Origin: Leptolyngbya sp. FACHB-321
GTDB taxonomy: Bacteria; Cyanobacteriota; Cyanobacteriia; Leptolyngbyales; Leptolyngbyaceae
Length of the DNA stretch: 64,000 nt
Reading direction: 5' to 3'
NCBI RefSeq assembly: GCF_014695975.1
Contig: NZ_JACJPI010000058.1
Span: forward strand, 558,001 to 622,000
Both the position numbers and the translations under genes were made by a program. Shown here piece by piece: positions 54,147 through 63,999 of the stretch; the first letter of the stretch is position 1; each line of letters starts with the position of its first letter. Under the pieces are notes generated by a model, which was not told the DNA's origin, did not search any database, and was given only the letters and a program-made list of their open reading frames with translations.

Positions 54147-55541
54147 GTGGCATTTTTGTGGTTTTTGCTAGGGCTGATAATTGGGCTGGGAGTTTTGAGC
54201 TGGTATCACATTCAGCTCACTCGCCAGCTTCGGTTTTTAATGTCTTCGTTTCAACCCCAGGGTTCACGTCGATCGCTCGTATCAGTATTGCGGCTACGGC
54301 AAGCGGTTGCAGCCTCAGTTGATGCCCAAGAAGCCTTACTTACTGACCTGGAAACCTGGCGACACCTTGCGCTTGCTGCCCCGATCGGGATACTGCAAGT
54401 TGATGAAGAGAACCAACTGATTTGGTGTAATGCTCAAGCCGGCCAGCTTCTTAGCATTCAGCCGCCGACCGCACCAACCCGTCGCTTGCTACTGGAGCTT
54501 GTCCGCTCCTATGAGTTAGATCAATTGATTGAGCAGACTCGCGTTCTCCGCAAACCCTGCCAAAGCGACTGGACATTTCATCCTGTGTGTGCCGATCCCT
54601 CGCAGCTATCGCGTCAGATGCCCCGTCCATTGCGGGCGCACAGTTTACCGTTACGCGATGGTTGTGTAGGCGTTTTCTTGGAAAGTCGTCAGGAAGCTGT
54701 TTTATTGGCTCAACAGCGCGATCGCTGGATTTCTGATGTGGCGCACGAACTCAAGACGCCCCTTACCTCTATCCGCCTGGTTGCCGAAACGCTTCAAATC
54801 CGACTGGAGCCGCCGCTACGCGATTGGATCGATCGCCTACTCAATGAAACAATCCGCTTGAGCAGCCTGGTGCAAGATCTGCTAGATCTGAGCCAGCTTG
54901 AAGCAAATCCTCACCCAAGTCTAAGGTGCAAAACCGTTGACCTAACGAGGCTGATTCAATCCGCCTGGTTCGGTCTGGAGCCATTAGCCCGTAACAAGCA
55001 GCTTCGACTTGATTATGTAGGACCCGATCGCCTGCTGATACAGCTTGATGAATCACGGATACATCGCGTGCTGCTAAATTTGCTCGACAATGCCATTAAG
55101 TACAGCCCACCCCAGCAGGCAATTCGAGTACAGGCAAGTTTGATCACCAACGATCACTCTGACCCTAATCTCCCTAAGCAATTAGTGCAACTGGATATCA
55201 TTGATGCGGGTTTGGGTTTCCCTAACGATGCGTTGCCCTATGTCTTCGATCGCTTTTACCGCGCCGATCCATCGCGTTCTCGTAGCCCTGCTGAGGTAGA
55301 GATCTCCAAAACCTATGCCGTTGGCAAAAACACCGCGGCTGCTAACAGTGCCTCTAGCGATGATGCCCAGTCCACAAAAGGAACCCACGCCGTATCAGTA
55401 AGCAGCGGCAGTGGTTTAGGGCTGGCGATCGTCCGTCAAATTGTGGAAGCACACCACGGTAGCGTGCAGGCAAGCAACCATCCTGAAACTCATGGCGGCT
55501 GGCTACAAGTATTTTTACCCTTACAGCGAGACGACGCTTAG
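54147..55541 (+). CDS. sphS: Sensor histidine kinase, likely SphS
   Basis: 464 residues, GTG start. One N-terminal hydrophobic helix (FLWFLLGLIIGLGVLSWY), a PAS-like domain (about 75-180), the H-box with His200 (DVAHELKTPLTS), the N-box (NLLDNAIKYS) and the G-boxes. A Ser/Ala/Lys-rich insertion of about 40 residues (380-418) interrupts the ATP lid, between RFYRADPSRSR and GSGLGLAIV. The single-helix layout is the one of SphS/PhoR. No phoU or pst genes follow within the window. Confidence 0.8.
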   Translation: MAFLWFLLGLIIGLGVLSWYHIQLTRQLRFLMSSFQPQGSRRSLVSVLRLRQAVAASVDAQEALLTDLETWRHLALAAPIGILQVDEENQLIWCNAQAGQLLSIQPPTAPTRRLLLELVRSYELDQLIEQTRVLRKPCQSDWTFHPVCADPSQLSRQMPRPLRAHSLPLRDGCVGVFLESRQEAVLLAQQRDRWISDVAHELKTPLTSIRLVAETLQIRLEPPLRDWIDRLLNETIRLSSLVQDLLDLSQLEANPHPSLRCKTVDLTRLIQSAWFGLEPLARNKQLRLDYVGPDRLLIQLDESRIHRVLLNLLDNAIKYSPPQQAIRVQASLITNDHSDPNLPKQLVQLDIIDAGLGFPNDALPYVFDRFYRADPSRSRSPAEVEISKTYAVGKNTAAANSASSDDAQSTKGTHAVSVSSGSGLGLAIVRQIVEAHHGSVQASNHPETHGGWLQVFLPLQRDDA

Positions 55542-55733
55542 GCAAAAGGTCGCTGATGAAAGACAAACGCGAAGAAAACCCGGATTGCTGGGTCAACCTG
55601 TTTGCTCAAACCGTCTCTTTAAGTGGAGAAACCCATCTGTTTTAAGCGCTGGTTTCCAAGTGTCTGATGATCGTCCAACCAACCGCGCCGCGATTTGCGA
55701 TACTAGAAGCTGGTTCTGTGACGCACACAACAT

Positions 55734-56003
55734 ATGTTTATTATCGATATCACTCTCAAAAACACGCCCCTTTCCCTTTCGGTACAGCGCAAGTCTGAAG
55801 AAGATGCCGAAGCCATCTATCAAAAAATCCTGCAAATGCTTCGCTCTGGCAGCAATGAATTGCTAGAACTGTCTTGTGAAAAGCAAGTAGGAAAAAAAAT
55901 CGGTATCATGGGTTCCGAAATTTCAGCCGTGCAGATTTCTGATAAAGCTGGTACGGCTGCGGCTTCTGGTAGACCACCTGGCTTTTTTGCGTTAGCTGAA
56001 TGA
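55734..56003 (+). CDS. UPF0367-family protein
   Basis: 89 residues: DITLKNTPLSLSVQRKSEED near the start, and ISDKAGTAAASGRPPGFFAL at the end are the family signature. Function unknown. Its stop overlaps the start of the ABC ATPase gene by ATGA, which suggests translational coupling. Confidence 0.88.
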   Translation: MFIIDITLKNTPLSLSVQRKSEEDAEAIYQKILQMLRSGSNELLELSCEKQVGKKIGIMGSEISAVQISDKAGTAAASGRPPGFFALAE

Positions 56004-56764
56004 GTGCCTCAGAACCGTTTGCGCGTCAGACCGATACTAGTCTTGGCAACCAGCTTCCCATACTACCTGTGGGGAGGCTAGAGACAGAGACGATGCCTCG
56101 ATCCTTTGGCATCGAGGTTCAGGATCTATGTTTTCGCTGGTACAAGGGAGAAACAGTCCTTGATGGGTGTAGCCTAACGGTGCCTCAAGGCGAATTCTGG
56201 ATGCTTTTGGGCACTAACGGCAGCGGCAAATCTACGCTGTTGAAGCTGCTAGCGAACCTGTTGCCGCCCCAATCTGGCTCGATTCGGACTAGTCCACATA
56301 TCGGCTTTGTGTTTCAAAACCCCGATCACCAGCTTGTAATGCCCACTGTTGGTGCCGATGTTGCCTTTGGCTTAGTTGCAGAAAATCTAACCCTTGCTCA
56401 AGTCCATCGTCGGGTTGAGGAAGCTCTGGATGCTGTCAATCTGCGATCGCTAATCCGGCGACCGATTTATGCGTTAAGTGGTGGGCAAAAACAACGAGTG
56501 GCGATCGCAGGCGCGATCGCTCGACACTGTGATGTTTTGCTGCTGGATGAACCCACAGCTTTGCTCGACCCTGATAGTCAGCTTGACCTAGTTGCCCAGG
56601 TACAGCAGTTGGTCAAGAGTCGCGGCTTGACAGCACTTTGGGTCACACATCGGCTGGATGAGTTGGACTACTGTGATGGTGCATTTTTGCTGGAGAAGGG
56701 CAAAGTGGTCGATCGAGGTGATCCCCAGCGCTTGAAGCAACGCTTGATGCAGGTGCCTCTCTAG
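56000..56764 (+). CDS. ABC transporter ATPase, energy-coupling (CbiO/EcfA) type
   Basis: 254 residues. Walker A GTNGSGKST, Q-loop VFQNPDHQLV, signature LSGGQKQRVAIA and Walker B VLLLDEPTALLD are all present. FQNPDHQ is typical of the ECF (cobalt/nickel/vitamin) group. No membrane partner lies beside it, so the transported substrate is open. The start of the protein (about 30 residues) is unconserved. Confidence 0.88.
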   Translation: MSASEPFARQTDTSLGNQLPILPVGRLETETMPRSFGIEVQDLCFRWYKGETVLDGCSLTVPQGEFWMLLGTNGSGKSTLLKLLANLLPPQSGSIRTSPHIGFVFQNPDHQLVMPTVGADVAFGLVAENLTLAQVHRRVEEALDAVNLRSLIRRPIYALSGGQKQRVAIAGAIARHCDVLLLDEPTALLDPDSQLDLVAQVQQLVKSRGLTALWVTHRLDELDYCDGAFLLEKGKVVDRGDPQRLKQRLMQVPL

Positions 56765-57064
56765 AGCGCTATAAGCCTGAAAGCGAAGGAATCTGTAGCC
56801 TTAGCACTTGCCAGGATGGTAAACAGGTTGGGCAGACAATCGATCAACTTGTAATCTGCCATTGCTCACTCCTCTTTAAACGCTTCTTGAAAGAGAGCGT
56901 TAGCTTTGGCGATCTGAGCGTGGGGCTGTTGCTCTGAGACAAACTTGCCAAGCTAGACTACACTTGCTTGACCCGTACTTTGTAACAGAACTCAACAAAA
57001 TGTGTGATGATAAAGCTAACTAAAGGTTAAGTAAATGTCTACTGTCCTTTGCAGGCTTTGAACT
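56765..57064. other. Gene-free stretch upstream of the NYN gene
   Basis: 300 bases holding the promoter of the NYN-domain gene. No gene or structure supported. Confidence 0.4.
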
Positions 57065-57619
57065 ATGCCGCGATCGGCTCCACAAGCGATACTGCTAGTG
57101 GACGGCTACAATGTCGTCGGGCTGTGGGCTGACTTACGGCGAGTGCGCGATCGCGAGGGTTTAGAGCCTGCGCGCCGTCAATTAATTGAAGCCTTAACGG
57201 GTTACAGTGCTTTCCAAGACTTTGATACCCAAATTGTGTTTGACTCCCAGTATCGTGATACCGGTAGCAGTCGAGAGGTCATTACCCCTAATCTATGTGT
57301 CTGCTATACCAACTGCGGGCAGACAGCAGATACCTATATTGAAAAAGCCTGCGCTGACTTCCGCTACGATTTGCGTAAGTTTCAACAACGGTTAATTGTG
57401 GCAACGTCCGATCGTGCCCAGCAGTTGACAGTCGTTGGCTATGGCGCAGAATGGATGTCTGCCGAACGCTTGGGCGCTGAGGTGGCAGCAATTGATCGTC
57501 GCGTTCAACGTCAGCAAAAAGCAGCTAAAAAGCCGTCGAGTCGGTTTCTGGCTCATGCGCTTGACCCCGCAGCCCAACAACGGTTGGCAAAAATGCGCTT
57601 TGGCAAGCATCAGCCCTGA
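57065..57619 (+). CDS. NYN-domain (YacP/Rae1-like) nuclease
   Basis: 184 residues with the YacP pattern: LLVDGYNVVG with the first Asp, TADTYIEKACADF, and VATSDRAQQLTVVGYGAEW. YacP/Rae1 is a ribosome-associated endoribonuclease in Firmicutes. Activity here is inferred. A basic C-terminal helix ends the protein. A tRNA gene lies 197 bases downstream. Confidence 0.88.
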   Translation: MPRSAPQAILLVDGYNVVGLWADLRRVRDREGLEPARRQLIEALTGYSAFQDFDTQIVFDSQYRDTGSSREVITPNLCVCYTNCGQTADTYIEKACADFRYDLRKFQQRLIVATSDRAQQLTVVGYGAEWMSAERLGAEVAAIDRRVQRQQKAAKKPSSRFLAHALDPAAQQRLAKMRFGKHQP

Positions 57620-57816
57620 ATTGGGAGAAGTAGCGCAGGGCTGTATGGGTTGCTGAGGCACGCGATCGTTGGCACAGCAAACTGGTTTTACCGTGGTGCG
57701 CTGGGACATCGTTGACTACATTTCTGCCTCGATGCAACACATTTACAAAAAACTAGTCTGAACGCTTGTCAAAGTAACCTATTTGTAGGTACTATTAGAT
57801 TCGCAACGTAGAGCAT

Positions 57817-57888
<72 letters not shown>

Positions 57889-58327
57889 TTTAATTAAGAA
57901 CGAATACAGAGTGTTAGTCGCGGAAGTGCAAGGAAATACTGTACCCTTCCATCGATTTAACTTCAATGTACGAAGAGCTACAGTCAGGGAGTTCTTGCTT
58001 TGTAGCGTGGACAAAGGGAATTGGTATAGCAGTCGAAGAGAACGTTAGGACAGACCTAAACCTTGAAACGTCCTTTAAGCAAGGACTTCGATTCATCCCT
58101 CATCCTTCATCCTTTTGCTATACAACCCTGGAGCAGCGCTAACCATTAGTAGCATGGTTGTTTTGCTTTCTAGAGAGTAGAAGTGCTACTGTGCACCTAG
58201 AAAGTTGAGACCAGCGAGTTGAGATCGCTGTGGCTGTTGTACAAACTTTTGCTGCCCCTCGCGTCGTCTTTGACTGGAAGATTGAGGTGAGCACGGTTGC
58301 CGTTACTTAAGCGGAGGCGTATCAGAG
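57889..58327. other. Gene-free stretch with a dispersed repeat
   Basis: The sequence at 57994-58030 (CTTGCTTTGTAGCG... GGGAATTGGTATAGC) is closely repeated at 60699-60735. A CATCCTTCATCC-type short repeat lies near 58100. The promoter of the oxidoreductase gene is at the right end. No gene seen. Confidence 0.55.
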
Positions 58328-59728
58328 ATGGAAACCGCAGATTTAGTTGTGATTGGGAGTGGGCAGGGTGGCATTCCCCTGGCAGCCGATTTTGCGAAAG
58401 CTGGACGTACGGTTGTGTTGTTTGAACGGGATGCCTTAGGGGGAAGTTGCATCAATTATGGGTGTACGCCTTCCAAAGCCTTTTTAGCGGCTGCTCATGC
58501 GGCGGGTCGTGCCCGTCAGGCTGTCAAACTGGGAATTCATACTCAAGTTCAGGTTGATTTCCCAGCCGTTATGGAGCGGGTTAGAGGCATTCGCGATCGC
58601 TTTAATCAAGGAATTCAGCAAAAATTAGAGGGTGCTGGGGTTCACGTTGTTTGTGCCGAAGCTTCGCTCACTGAAGAAGGTGCTGTTACAGATGGAGCCG
58701 TCACAGTGCAAGCACCACTGGTGGTAATTAATACGGGAACGTCGTCTCTGATTCCAGAGATTCCAGGTTTAGCCGGAACGCCTTATCTCACTAATCGAAA
58801 TTTCTTTGACTTAAAAGAACTGCCAAAGCGTTTACTGGTCATTGGGGCGGGCTACATTGGGCTGGAATTGGGACAGGGATTGGCCCGCTTAGGCAGTGAA
58901 ACCCATTTGATTATCAGGGGCGATCGTGTGTTGGCGCAGGAAGAACCTGAGGTCAGCGATACTTTAGCAGAAGCATTGCACCAAGATGGAATTTTTCTGC
59001 ACTTTAAAGTCGATGTGGAACAGGTTCACTATGCAAACGAGGTGTTTACGCTAACCCTAAGCAATGGCGAAACCCTTGAGGGTGAAGCCTTAATGGTGGT
59101 AATCGGACGTAAACCAAATACGACTGCCTTAAATGCCACAGCCGCAGGTGTAGAGCTGGATGGCAAAGGCTTCATCAAAATCAACGACCAGTTTCAGACT
59201 ACCCGCGAGGGCGTTTATGCAATTGGAGATGCGGCAGGGCAACCTGCCTTTACCCATGTCTCCTGGGAGGATTATCGCCGCTTGAAAGCAATCTTGTGTG
59301 GAGAGCAACGGACACGGAGCGATCGCGTCCTCGGCTATGCTGTCTACACCGAACCGCAGGTAGGGCGCGTTGGCATGACTCTGGAGCAAGCACAAATGCA
59401 AGGCATCAATGCCCGTGCGGTCACCTTACCAATGGCTCATATTGCTCGTGCCATTGAATGGGGGCACGATTTGGGATTTTATCGCCTGGTGATCGATCGC
59501 GACACCGATCAGATTTTAGGTGCAACCTTGGTTGGCTACGAAACAGCGGAACTAGTGCATGTGTTGTTAGCCCTTATGGAAGCGGGTGCAACCTGGCAAC
59601 TACTAGAGCGATCGGTACATATCCATCCCACTTATGGTGAAGCTCTGCCCAGTCTGGCACGCCTCCTGATTGAAGGTGAAATGCCCTTGTGCCCAAATCT
59701 GTATCCTAATTTGTCAATGGAAGCTTGA
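58328..59728 (+). CDS. Class I pyridine nucleotide-disulfide oxidoreductase (MerA/Lpd-like)
   Basis: 466 residues. FAD-binding GSGQGG, the redox-active Cys pair in GGSCINYGCTPSK, the NAD(P)-binding GAGYIGLELGQGLA, the second FAD site YAIGDAAG and the C-terminal HPTYGEALP with the catalytic His (EALP) are visible. It fits the mercuric-reductase/dihydrolipoamide-dehydrogenase group. The extra C-terminal Cys pair and N-terminal heavy-metal domain of MerA are missing, so mercury reduction is not supported. The substrate remains open. Confidence 0.88.
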   Translation: METADLVVIGSGQGGIPLAADFAKAGRTVVLFERDALGGSCINYGCTPSKAFLAAAHAAGRARQAVKLGIHTQVQVDFPAVMERVRGIRDRFNQGIQQKLEGAGVHVVCAEASLTEEGAVTDGAVTVQAPLVVINTGTSSLIPEIPGLAGTPYLTNRNFFDLKELPKRLLVIGAGYIGLELGQGLARLGSETHLIIRGDRVLAQEEPEVSDTLAEALHQDGIFLHFKVDVEQVHYANEVFTLTLSNGETLEGEALMVVIGRKPNTTALNATAAGVELDGKGFIKINDQFQTTREGVYAIGDAAGQPAFTHVSWEDYRRLKAILCGEQRTRSDRVLGYAVYTEPQVGRVGMTLEQAQMQGINARAVTLPMAHIARAIEWGHDLGFYRLVIDRDTDQILGATLVGYETAELVHVLLALMEAGATWQLLERSVHIHPTYGEALPSLARLLIEGEMPLCPNLYPNLSMEA

Positions 59729-59746
59729 TCTGTAGATATCTACTCA

Positions 59747-59940
59747 TCAGTCGTAAATGGTCGTAAGAGACTAATTAGGTCGCCCTAATTAAACGTAGGA
59801 TGTGTAAAGCCTGCGGCATGGCTTCGCTAAAGGCAGTAGCCGTAACGCATCAAATCCTTTAGCAGCATGGGTTACGCTATTGCTAACCCATCCTACGAAA
59901 AGCTTATTAGTCGTGAATGGTTGTAAGAAACTAACAGAGG
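59747..59940. repeat. Repeat element: palindromic core flanked by direct repeats
   Basis: Imperfect direct repeats of about 33 bp, 59747-59779 and 59907-59940, share the core AGTCGTRAATGGTYGTAAGA and ACTAA. Between them, CGTAGGATG (59794-59802) and CATCCTACG (59889-59897) form the ends of a palindromic block that also holds GGGTTACGCTATTGCTAACCC. Within the left direct repeat, TAATTAGG (59772-59779) starts an 8-bp perfect inverted repeat with CCTAATTA (59784-59791). Confidence 0.65.
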
Positions 59941-60080
59941 CGCAACCTACTTTCTGCACTGTCTATTTGAGATTTCTGTCTTGCGATCGACATTTTTCCA
60001 AGCAGCCAACCTTAAGATGCTAAAGGTCGCTTTACAAACAGCTTGAGCGCCAAAGAATTTACAACTTACTGGAGCTTTAC

Positions 60081-60500
60081 ATGGAAACGTATCAAGATTT
60101 TCTAGAGAAAGTTAGAACGCAGGGCAACTTAAAAGATTTGAAAGAAGCACGTAACGCTACAGAAGTAGTTTATCGAACGATGCGAGACGTGATGAGCAAT
60201 GAGGCGATCGATCGCGTTGCCGATGAACTGGATGAAAAAGCCCCTGACAAAGTGGAAGACCTTTGGAAAGACACAAATCCATTAGTGAGCTTCCTCAGCC
60301 ACATTCGCCCAAACTTGCATATCAGCCCTGATAATTTTTTAGTACGCCTGAGACAAGAAGGTAACTTGCCCGGAGCCGATGCAGAAACGATTATCAAAGC
60401 AGTCTTTTCAGCGACAAAAGACGAGCTATCGCAGGAACGGGTTCAGGAAGTAGCTGAGTACCTGCCCGGTAAAATCTCTGAAATGTGGCAAGAAGCTTAA
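60081..60500 (+). CDS. DUF2267-family protein
   Basis: 139 residues, helical. TYQDFLEKVRTQGNLKDLKE, then RTMRDVMSNEAIDRVADELD, and a second related copy (NFLVRLRQEGNLPGADAETI, FSATKDELSQERVQEVAEYL) fit the two-repeat DUF2267 pattern. Function unknown. Confidence 0.82.
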   Translation: METYQDFLEKVRTQGNLKDLKEARNATEVVYRTMRDVMSNEAIDRVADELDEKAPDKVEDLWKDTNPLVSFLSHIRPNLHISPDNFLVRLRQEGNLPGADAETIIKAVFSATKDELSQERVQEVAEYLPGKISEMWQEA

Positions 60501-60809
60501 TTTGGCACCTGCTGTCAAGCCTCTGCATAGGAATCAACAAAGAGTAATTCCCTAAAAATTTAGTCATCTTATGCTGCTGACCGATCTCAGTAATCGCAGT
60601 GTAGGTGCTCTAATTGACATGAATTACTTTAGTGTTGATTCCTCCAATTGATCCCCCTCAATTCGCCTTATGAAGGGAGAAGCCGCAGGCAGGGGGATCT
60701 TGCTTTGCAACGCGTTAAAAGGGAATTGGTATAACGCTAATTACCATCATTAATAATTCAAAACCTATTACGATCAAGCACCACTAATCTAGTTAATAGG
60801 AATGCTGTT
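60501..60809. other. Gene-free stretch with a dispersed repeat
   Basis: GATCCCCCT (near 60650) and AGGGGGATC (60691-60699) form an inverted repeat. The copy of the repeat at 57994 follows at 60699-60735. No gene. Confidence 0.55.
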
Positions 60810-61463
60810 GTGATTCAAGTTCTGAAAACTCTGCAAGACGTTGAGCTTGCAACTCAAGCGCTCCAAAGTCGAGGTCTGCCAACTCACCTTACGGTAGAGA
60901 AAAACTGGGACCAGTGGTTACTTGCTCAATGCTTAGATCACAGCGATCGCCACTGCCCCATCATTGATCTCGGTTGTGGAGATTACTGCACGTTAGAGTT
61001 TCTTGCAGCGCTAGGGTTTCAACAACTGCATGGTATTGATTTAACCATTCATCAACCAGTTGGCGATCGCCCCTATCAGCTTTACCAGGGTGATCTGACT
61101 GCTACGCCCTTTTCAGATCAGACATTTGATTGTGCAGTCAGTATTTCCGTCATTGAACACGGCGTAGACCTGAAGCAGTTTTTTCAGGAAACTTATCGCA
61201 TCCTCAAGTCCAACGGGCTTCTGTTCATCACAACTGACTATTGGCAGGAAAAAATTCAGATAGATCCATCGATCAAACCGTTTGGCTTATCCTGGAGCAT
61301 TTTCTCGTTTGTAGAGGTGCAAGCAGCAATTGCCCTTGCCCAACAACAGGGCTTTAGGCTCTTATCCGACTCACAAATTGCCCCTTGTAAGGAGAGGACA
61401 GTGGATTGGCATGGGCAGCAGTACACCTTTATCGCGATCGGGCTAGTCAAACCAGATTCGTAA
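60810..61463 (+). CDS. SAM-dependent methyltransferase
   Basis: 217 residues, GTG start. SAM motif I is IIDLGCGDYCTLEFLAALG. ATPFSDQTFDCAVSISVIEH and TYRILKSNGLLFITTDYWQE are motifs of class I methyltransferases. The substrate is unknown. Convergent with the hybrid kinase gene. Confidence 0.88.
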   Translation: MIQVLKTLQDVELATQALQSRGLPTHLTVEKNWDQWLLAQCLDHSDRHCPIIDLGCGDYCTLEFLAALGFQQLHGIDLTIHQPVGDRPYQLYQGDLTATPFSDQTFDCAVSISVIEHGVDLKQFFQETYRILKSNGLLFITTDYWQEKIQIDPSIKPFGLSWSIFSFVEVQAAIALAQQQGFRLLSDSQIAPCKERTVDWHGQQYTFIAIGLVKPDS

Positions 61464-61531
61464 GCCAAAAGTGGGCGATCGAAGGCAATAGTCTAGTTTC
61501 ACCAATTCTCTAGTTTCACTAAAGTTCTGGC

Positions 61532-63934
61532 TCATCCAAATTTCGCTGCGGTGCCTTTGCCATTAGCTTGCATTAAAGTCCAAATCGCCTGCATGAGTAG
61601 CTCTGGCTCAATCGGTTTGGTAAGGTGCTGCTGAAAGCCTGCCGTGATCGCTTGCTGCTGATCAATCTCTCCCGCATAAGCAGTGAGGGCAATAGCAGGA
61701 ATCTGTCCACCCTGCTGAGGCGATCGTGCTCTAATATGACGCACTAAGGCATAGCCATCCATAGTAGGCATCCCGATATCACTGATTAGTAAATCAAAGG
61801 TTGCGTGGCTCAAATGGTTCAACGCTTCACTCGCTGACTCTACCTCAGTAACATTTGCCCCATGCTGTTGCAGTACAAAAGCAATCAACTCTCGCGAATC
61901 TCGATCGTCGTCTACAAAAAGCACCTCTAAGCCATTGAGATTAAACTTTGAGTGTTCATGAGGCAACGTATCAGCTTGATTCAAACTAGAAGCTTCTAGA
62001 ATTGGCAGTCTGACTCTAAAGGTTGCTCCTTGTTCTTCTCCCGGACTCTCTGCTTGAACGGTGCCCCCATGCAATTCAACCAGATAACGCACGATGGCTA
62101 GCCCCAACCCTAACCCGCCAAAGCTGCGAGTCGTGGTGCTATCCGCCTGACGGAAGTACTCAAAGACATGGGGCAGGAAGTCGGAGGAAATGCCCTTGCC
62201 TGTGTCGCTAACAGTGATCTGAGCGTAAGTTAGGGCATGGGAAGTCGGGCGTGAAGAGTGAGGCATTTCTCCCTGTCCTATGTCCTCTTCCCCGCTCCTT
62301 ACTTCCTCTAACCGTACTTCGACTTGACCACCCTGTTTGGTAAATTTAACGGCATTGGTAAGTAGATTCCACACAACCTGTTGCAGCCGACTAGCGTCAC
62401 CCAAGACCTGCCCAACGTTGGGTGCAAAGACGGTTTTAATCTGAATTGCCTTTGCCTCAGCCGCAAGCCGCACGGTTTCAAGGGCAGCTTTGATAGTAAA
62501 CGTCAGACCGACTGAATCTGTATGCAAACTCAGCTTGCCCTGAAGGATACGCGAGACATCAAGCAGATCTTCAATGAGTTGCGCTTGTAATCTGGCATTC
62601 CGTTCGATGGTCTCAAGCGCATACTGGGTTTTAACCGCGTCCTGCTGGCTCGTTTGCAGAATTCTTGCCCAGCCCAGAATCGGATTGAGGGGCGATCGCA
62701 ATTCATGCGACAGCACTGCTAGGAACTCATCTTTGATCCGGTTAGCGGTCTCAGCTTGTTCACGAGCCTCTTGCTCACGTATCAGCAGTTGTTCGCGTTC
62801 AGCGATTGCTTGCTTTTGCCTGGTCATATCACGTGAAACAACCAGGAGTTGTGTAACCTGTCCCAAGGCATCCTGAACCGGAGTCACTACGACATCCCAC
62901 CACTTGAGTGTGCCCTTTGCTGTAGGGCAAAAGCCCTGAAACTGTCCGCTATTACCGGCTTTGGCAGCGGCGATCGCTCCTTTTGCCTTGTCCTTATCCT
63001 CGCCTTGCCAGAAACTAAACCACTCAACGCCTAGCAAGGACGTAGGATTATCAACCTCTAGCAGCTGTAGGGCACCCTTGTTTAAGTAAAGTATGCGTCC
63101 ATCTAACGTCAAAACTTTAATGCAGTCTTTACTACTTTCTAGAATGCGTTGCTTTAACGCTTCACTCTCTTGTAGAGCCGCTTCTGCTTGCTTACGAGCG
63201 GTAATGTCCGCCAGGATGAAAACGGCACCCGTAAAGGTGCCCTGTCCGTCCAACACTGGATCCATCGTTTTGGCAAACCACCGTCCTTTAGCCTGAAGTT
63301 CTAGAACTTGACGCTGGTGCGTTGCTTGTGCCTGCTGAAAGCAGGTGCCATCTCCCAGCCCTAACACCCCACGCATCAACTCATAATGAACGCGCCCCAG
63401 AATTTCATTGAAGGGTTTGCCAAAAAGTTGGCTCATTGCCTGATTACAGCGTATAACTTTGCCGTCTGGGTCTACCAGACAAACCCCATCGTTAATGGCA
63501 TCAAAGGTCGTTTGCCAATCTCGTGCTGAAGCTAGCGCTGTTTCCTCTGCTCGTCGAATGCGTAGCAGCGATCGCACCGTAGCAAGCAGTTCGATCGGTT
63601 CAACAGGCTGCACAAGATACGCATCAGCGCCGCTGTCTAAGCCCTCGGCTTTATCCTGGCTTTGAACAAAGCTAGCCGAGAGATGCAGCACTGGTAGAAA
63701 CTCAGAGTCGGGGTTGGACTTAATCTGACGACAGACTTCAAACCCGTTTAAGTCGGGTAGCTTCACATCCAAAATCACCAGGGCAGGCTGATGAGCAGCG
63801 ATCGCAGCTAAACCTGCGGCTCCAGTTGCTGCTTCCACAACGGTAAAGCCTCCGTTTCGCAAAATCCGTGCTACCACATAACGATTAGCTTCACTGTCAT
63901 CTACATGTAGGACTGTCAACTGCGGCTCAGCCAT
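61532..63934 (-). CDS. Hybrid sensor histidine kinase (REC-PAS-PAS-HisKA-HATPase-REC)
   Basis: 800 residues from the ATG at 63932-63934, which has AGGG upstream; the frame starts at a TTG at 63949. Domains in order: REC with Asp56 (VILDVKLPD), PAS 1 (about 140-255), PAS 2 (about 265-385), HisKA with its His in LAVLSHELRSPLNP, HATPase (NLLTNAVKFTKQ, GGLGLGLAIVRYLVE) and a C-terminal REC (LLISDIGMPTMDGY). No membrane segment, so it senses a cytoplasmic or PAS-bound signal. It lies 11 bases after the end of an upstream gene and is probably in an operon with it. Confidence 0.9.
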   Translation of the reverse strand: MAEPQLTVLHVDDSEANRYVVARILRNGGFTVVEAATGAAGLAAIAAHQPALVILDVKLPDLNGFEVCRQIKSNPDSEFLPVLHLSASFVQSQDKAEGLDSGADAYLVQPVEPIELLATVRSLLRIRRAEETALASARDWQTTFDAINDGVCLVDPDGKVIRCNQAMSQLFGKPFNEILGRVHYELMRGVLGLGDGTCFQQAQATHQRQVLELQAKGRWFAKTMDPVLDGQGTFTGAVFILADITARKQAEAALQESEALKQRILESSKDCIKVLTLDGRILYLNKGALQLLEVDNPTSLLGVEWFSFWQGEDKDKAKGAIAAAKAGNSGQFQGFCPTAKGTLKWWDVVVTPVQDALGQVTQLLVVSRDMTRQKQAIAEREQLLIREQEAREQAETANRIKDEFLAVLSHELRSPLNPILGWARILQTSQQDAVKTQYALETIERNARLQAQLIEDLLDVSRILQGKLSLHTDSVGLTFTIKAALETVRLAAEAKAIQIKTVFAPNVGQVLGDASRLQQVVWNLLTNAVKFTKQGGQVEVRLEEVRSGEEDIGQGEMPHSSRPTSHALTYAQITVSDTGKGISSDFLPHVFEYFRQADSTTTRSFGGLGLGLAIVRYLVELHGGTVQAESPGEEQGATFRVRLPILEASSLNQADTLPHEHSKFNLNGLEVLFVDDDRDSRELIAFVLQQHGANVTEVESASEALNHLSHATFDLLISDIGMPTMDGYALVRHIRARSPQQGGQIPAIALTAYAGEIDQQQAITAGFQQHLTKPIEPELLMQAIWTLMQANGKGTAAKFG

Positions 63935-63945
63935 AGCGCTTTCCC

Positions 63946-63999
63946 TCAAGGCTCCAAGACAAGCCCAGCTTTAACAAAGGCATCTCGAAGTTGAGCCAG
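63946..63999 (-). CDS. C-terminal end of the gene upstream of the hybrid kinase (partial)
   Basis: The minus-strand frame reads LAQLRDAFVKAGLVLEP and stops at TGA (63946-63948). It lies in the same direction and 11 bases before the hybrid kinase ATG. Too short to assign; probably part of the same signalling operon. Confidence 0.45.
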   Translation of the reverse strand: MAQLRDAFVKAGLVLEP

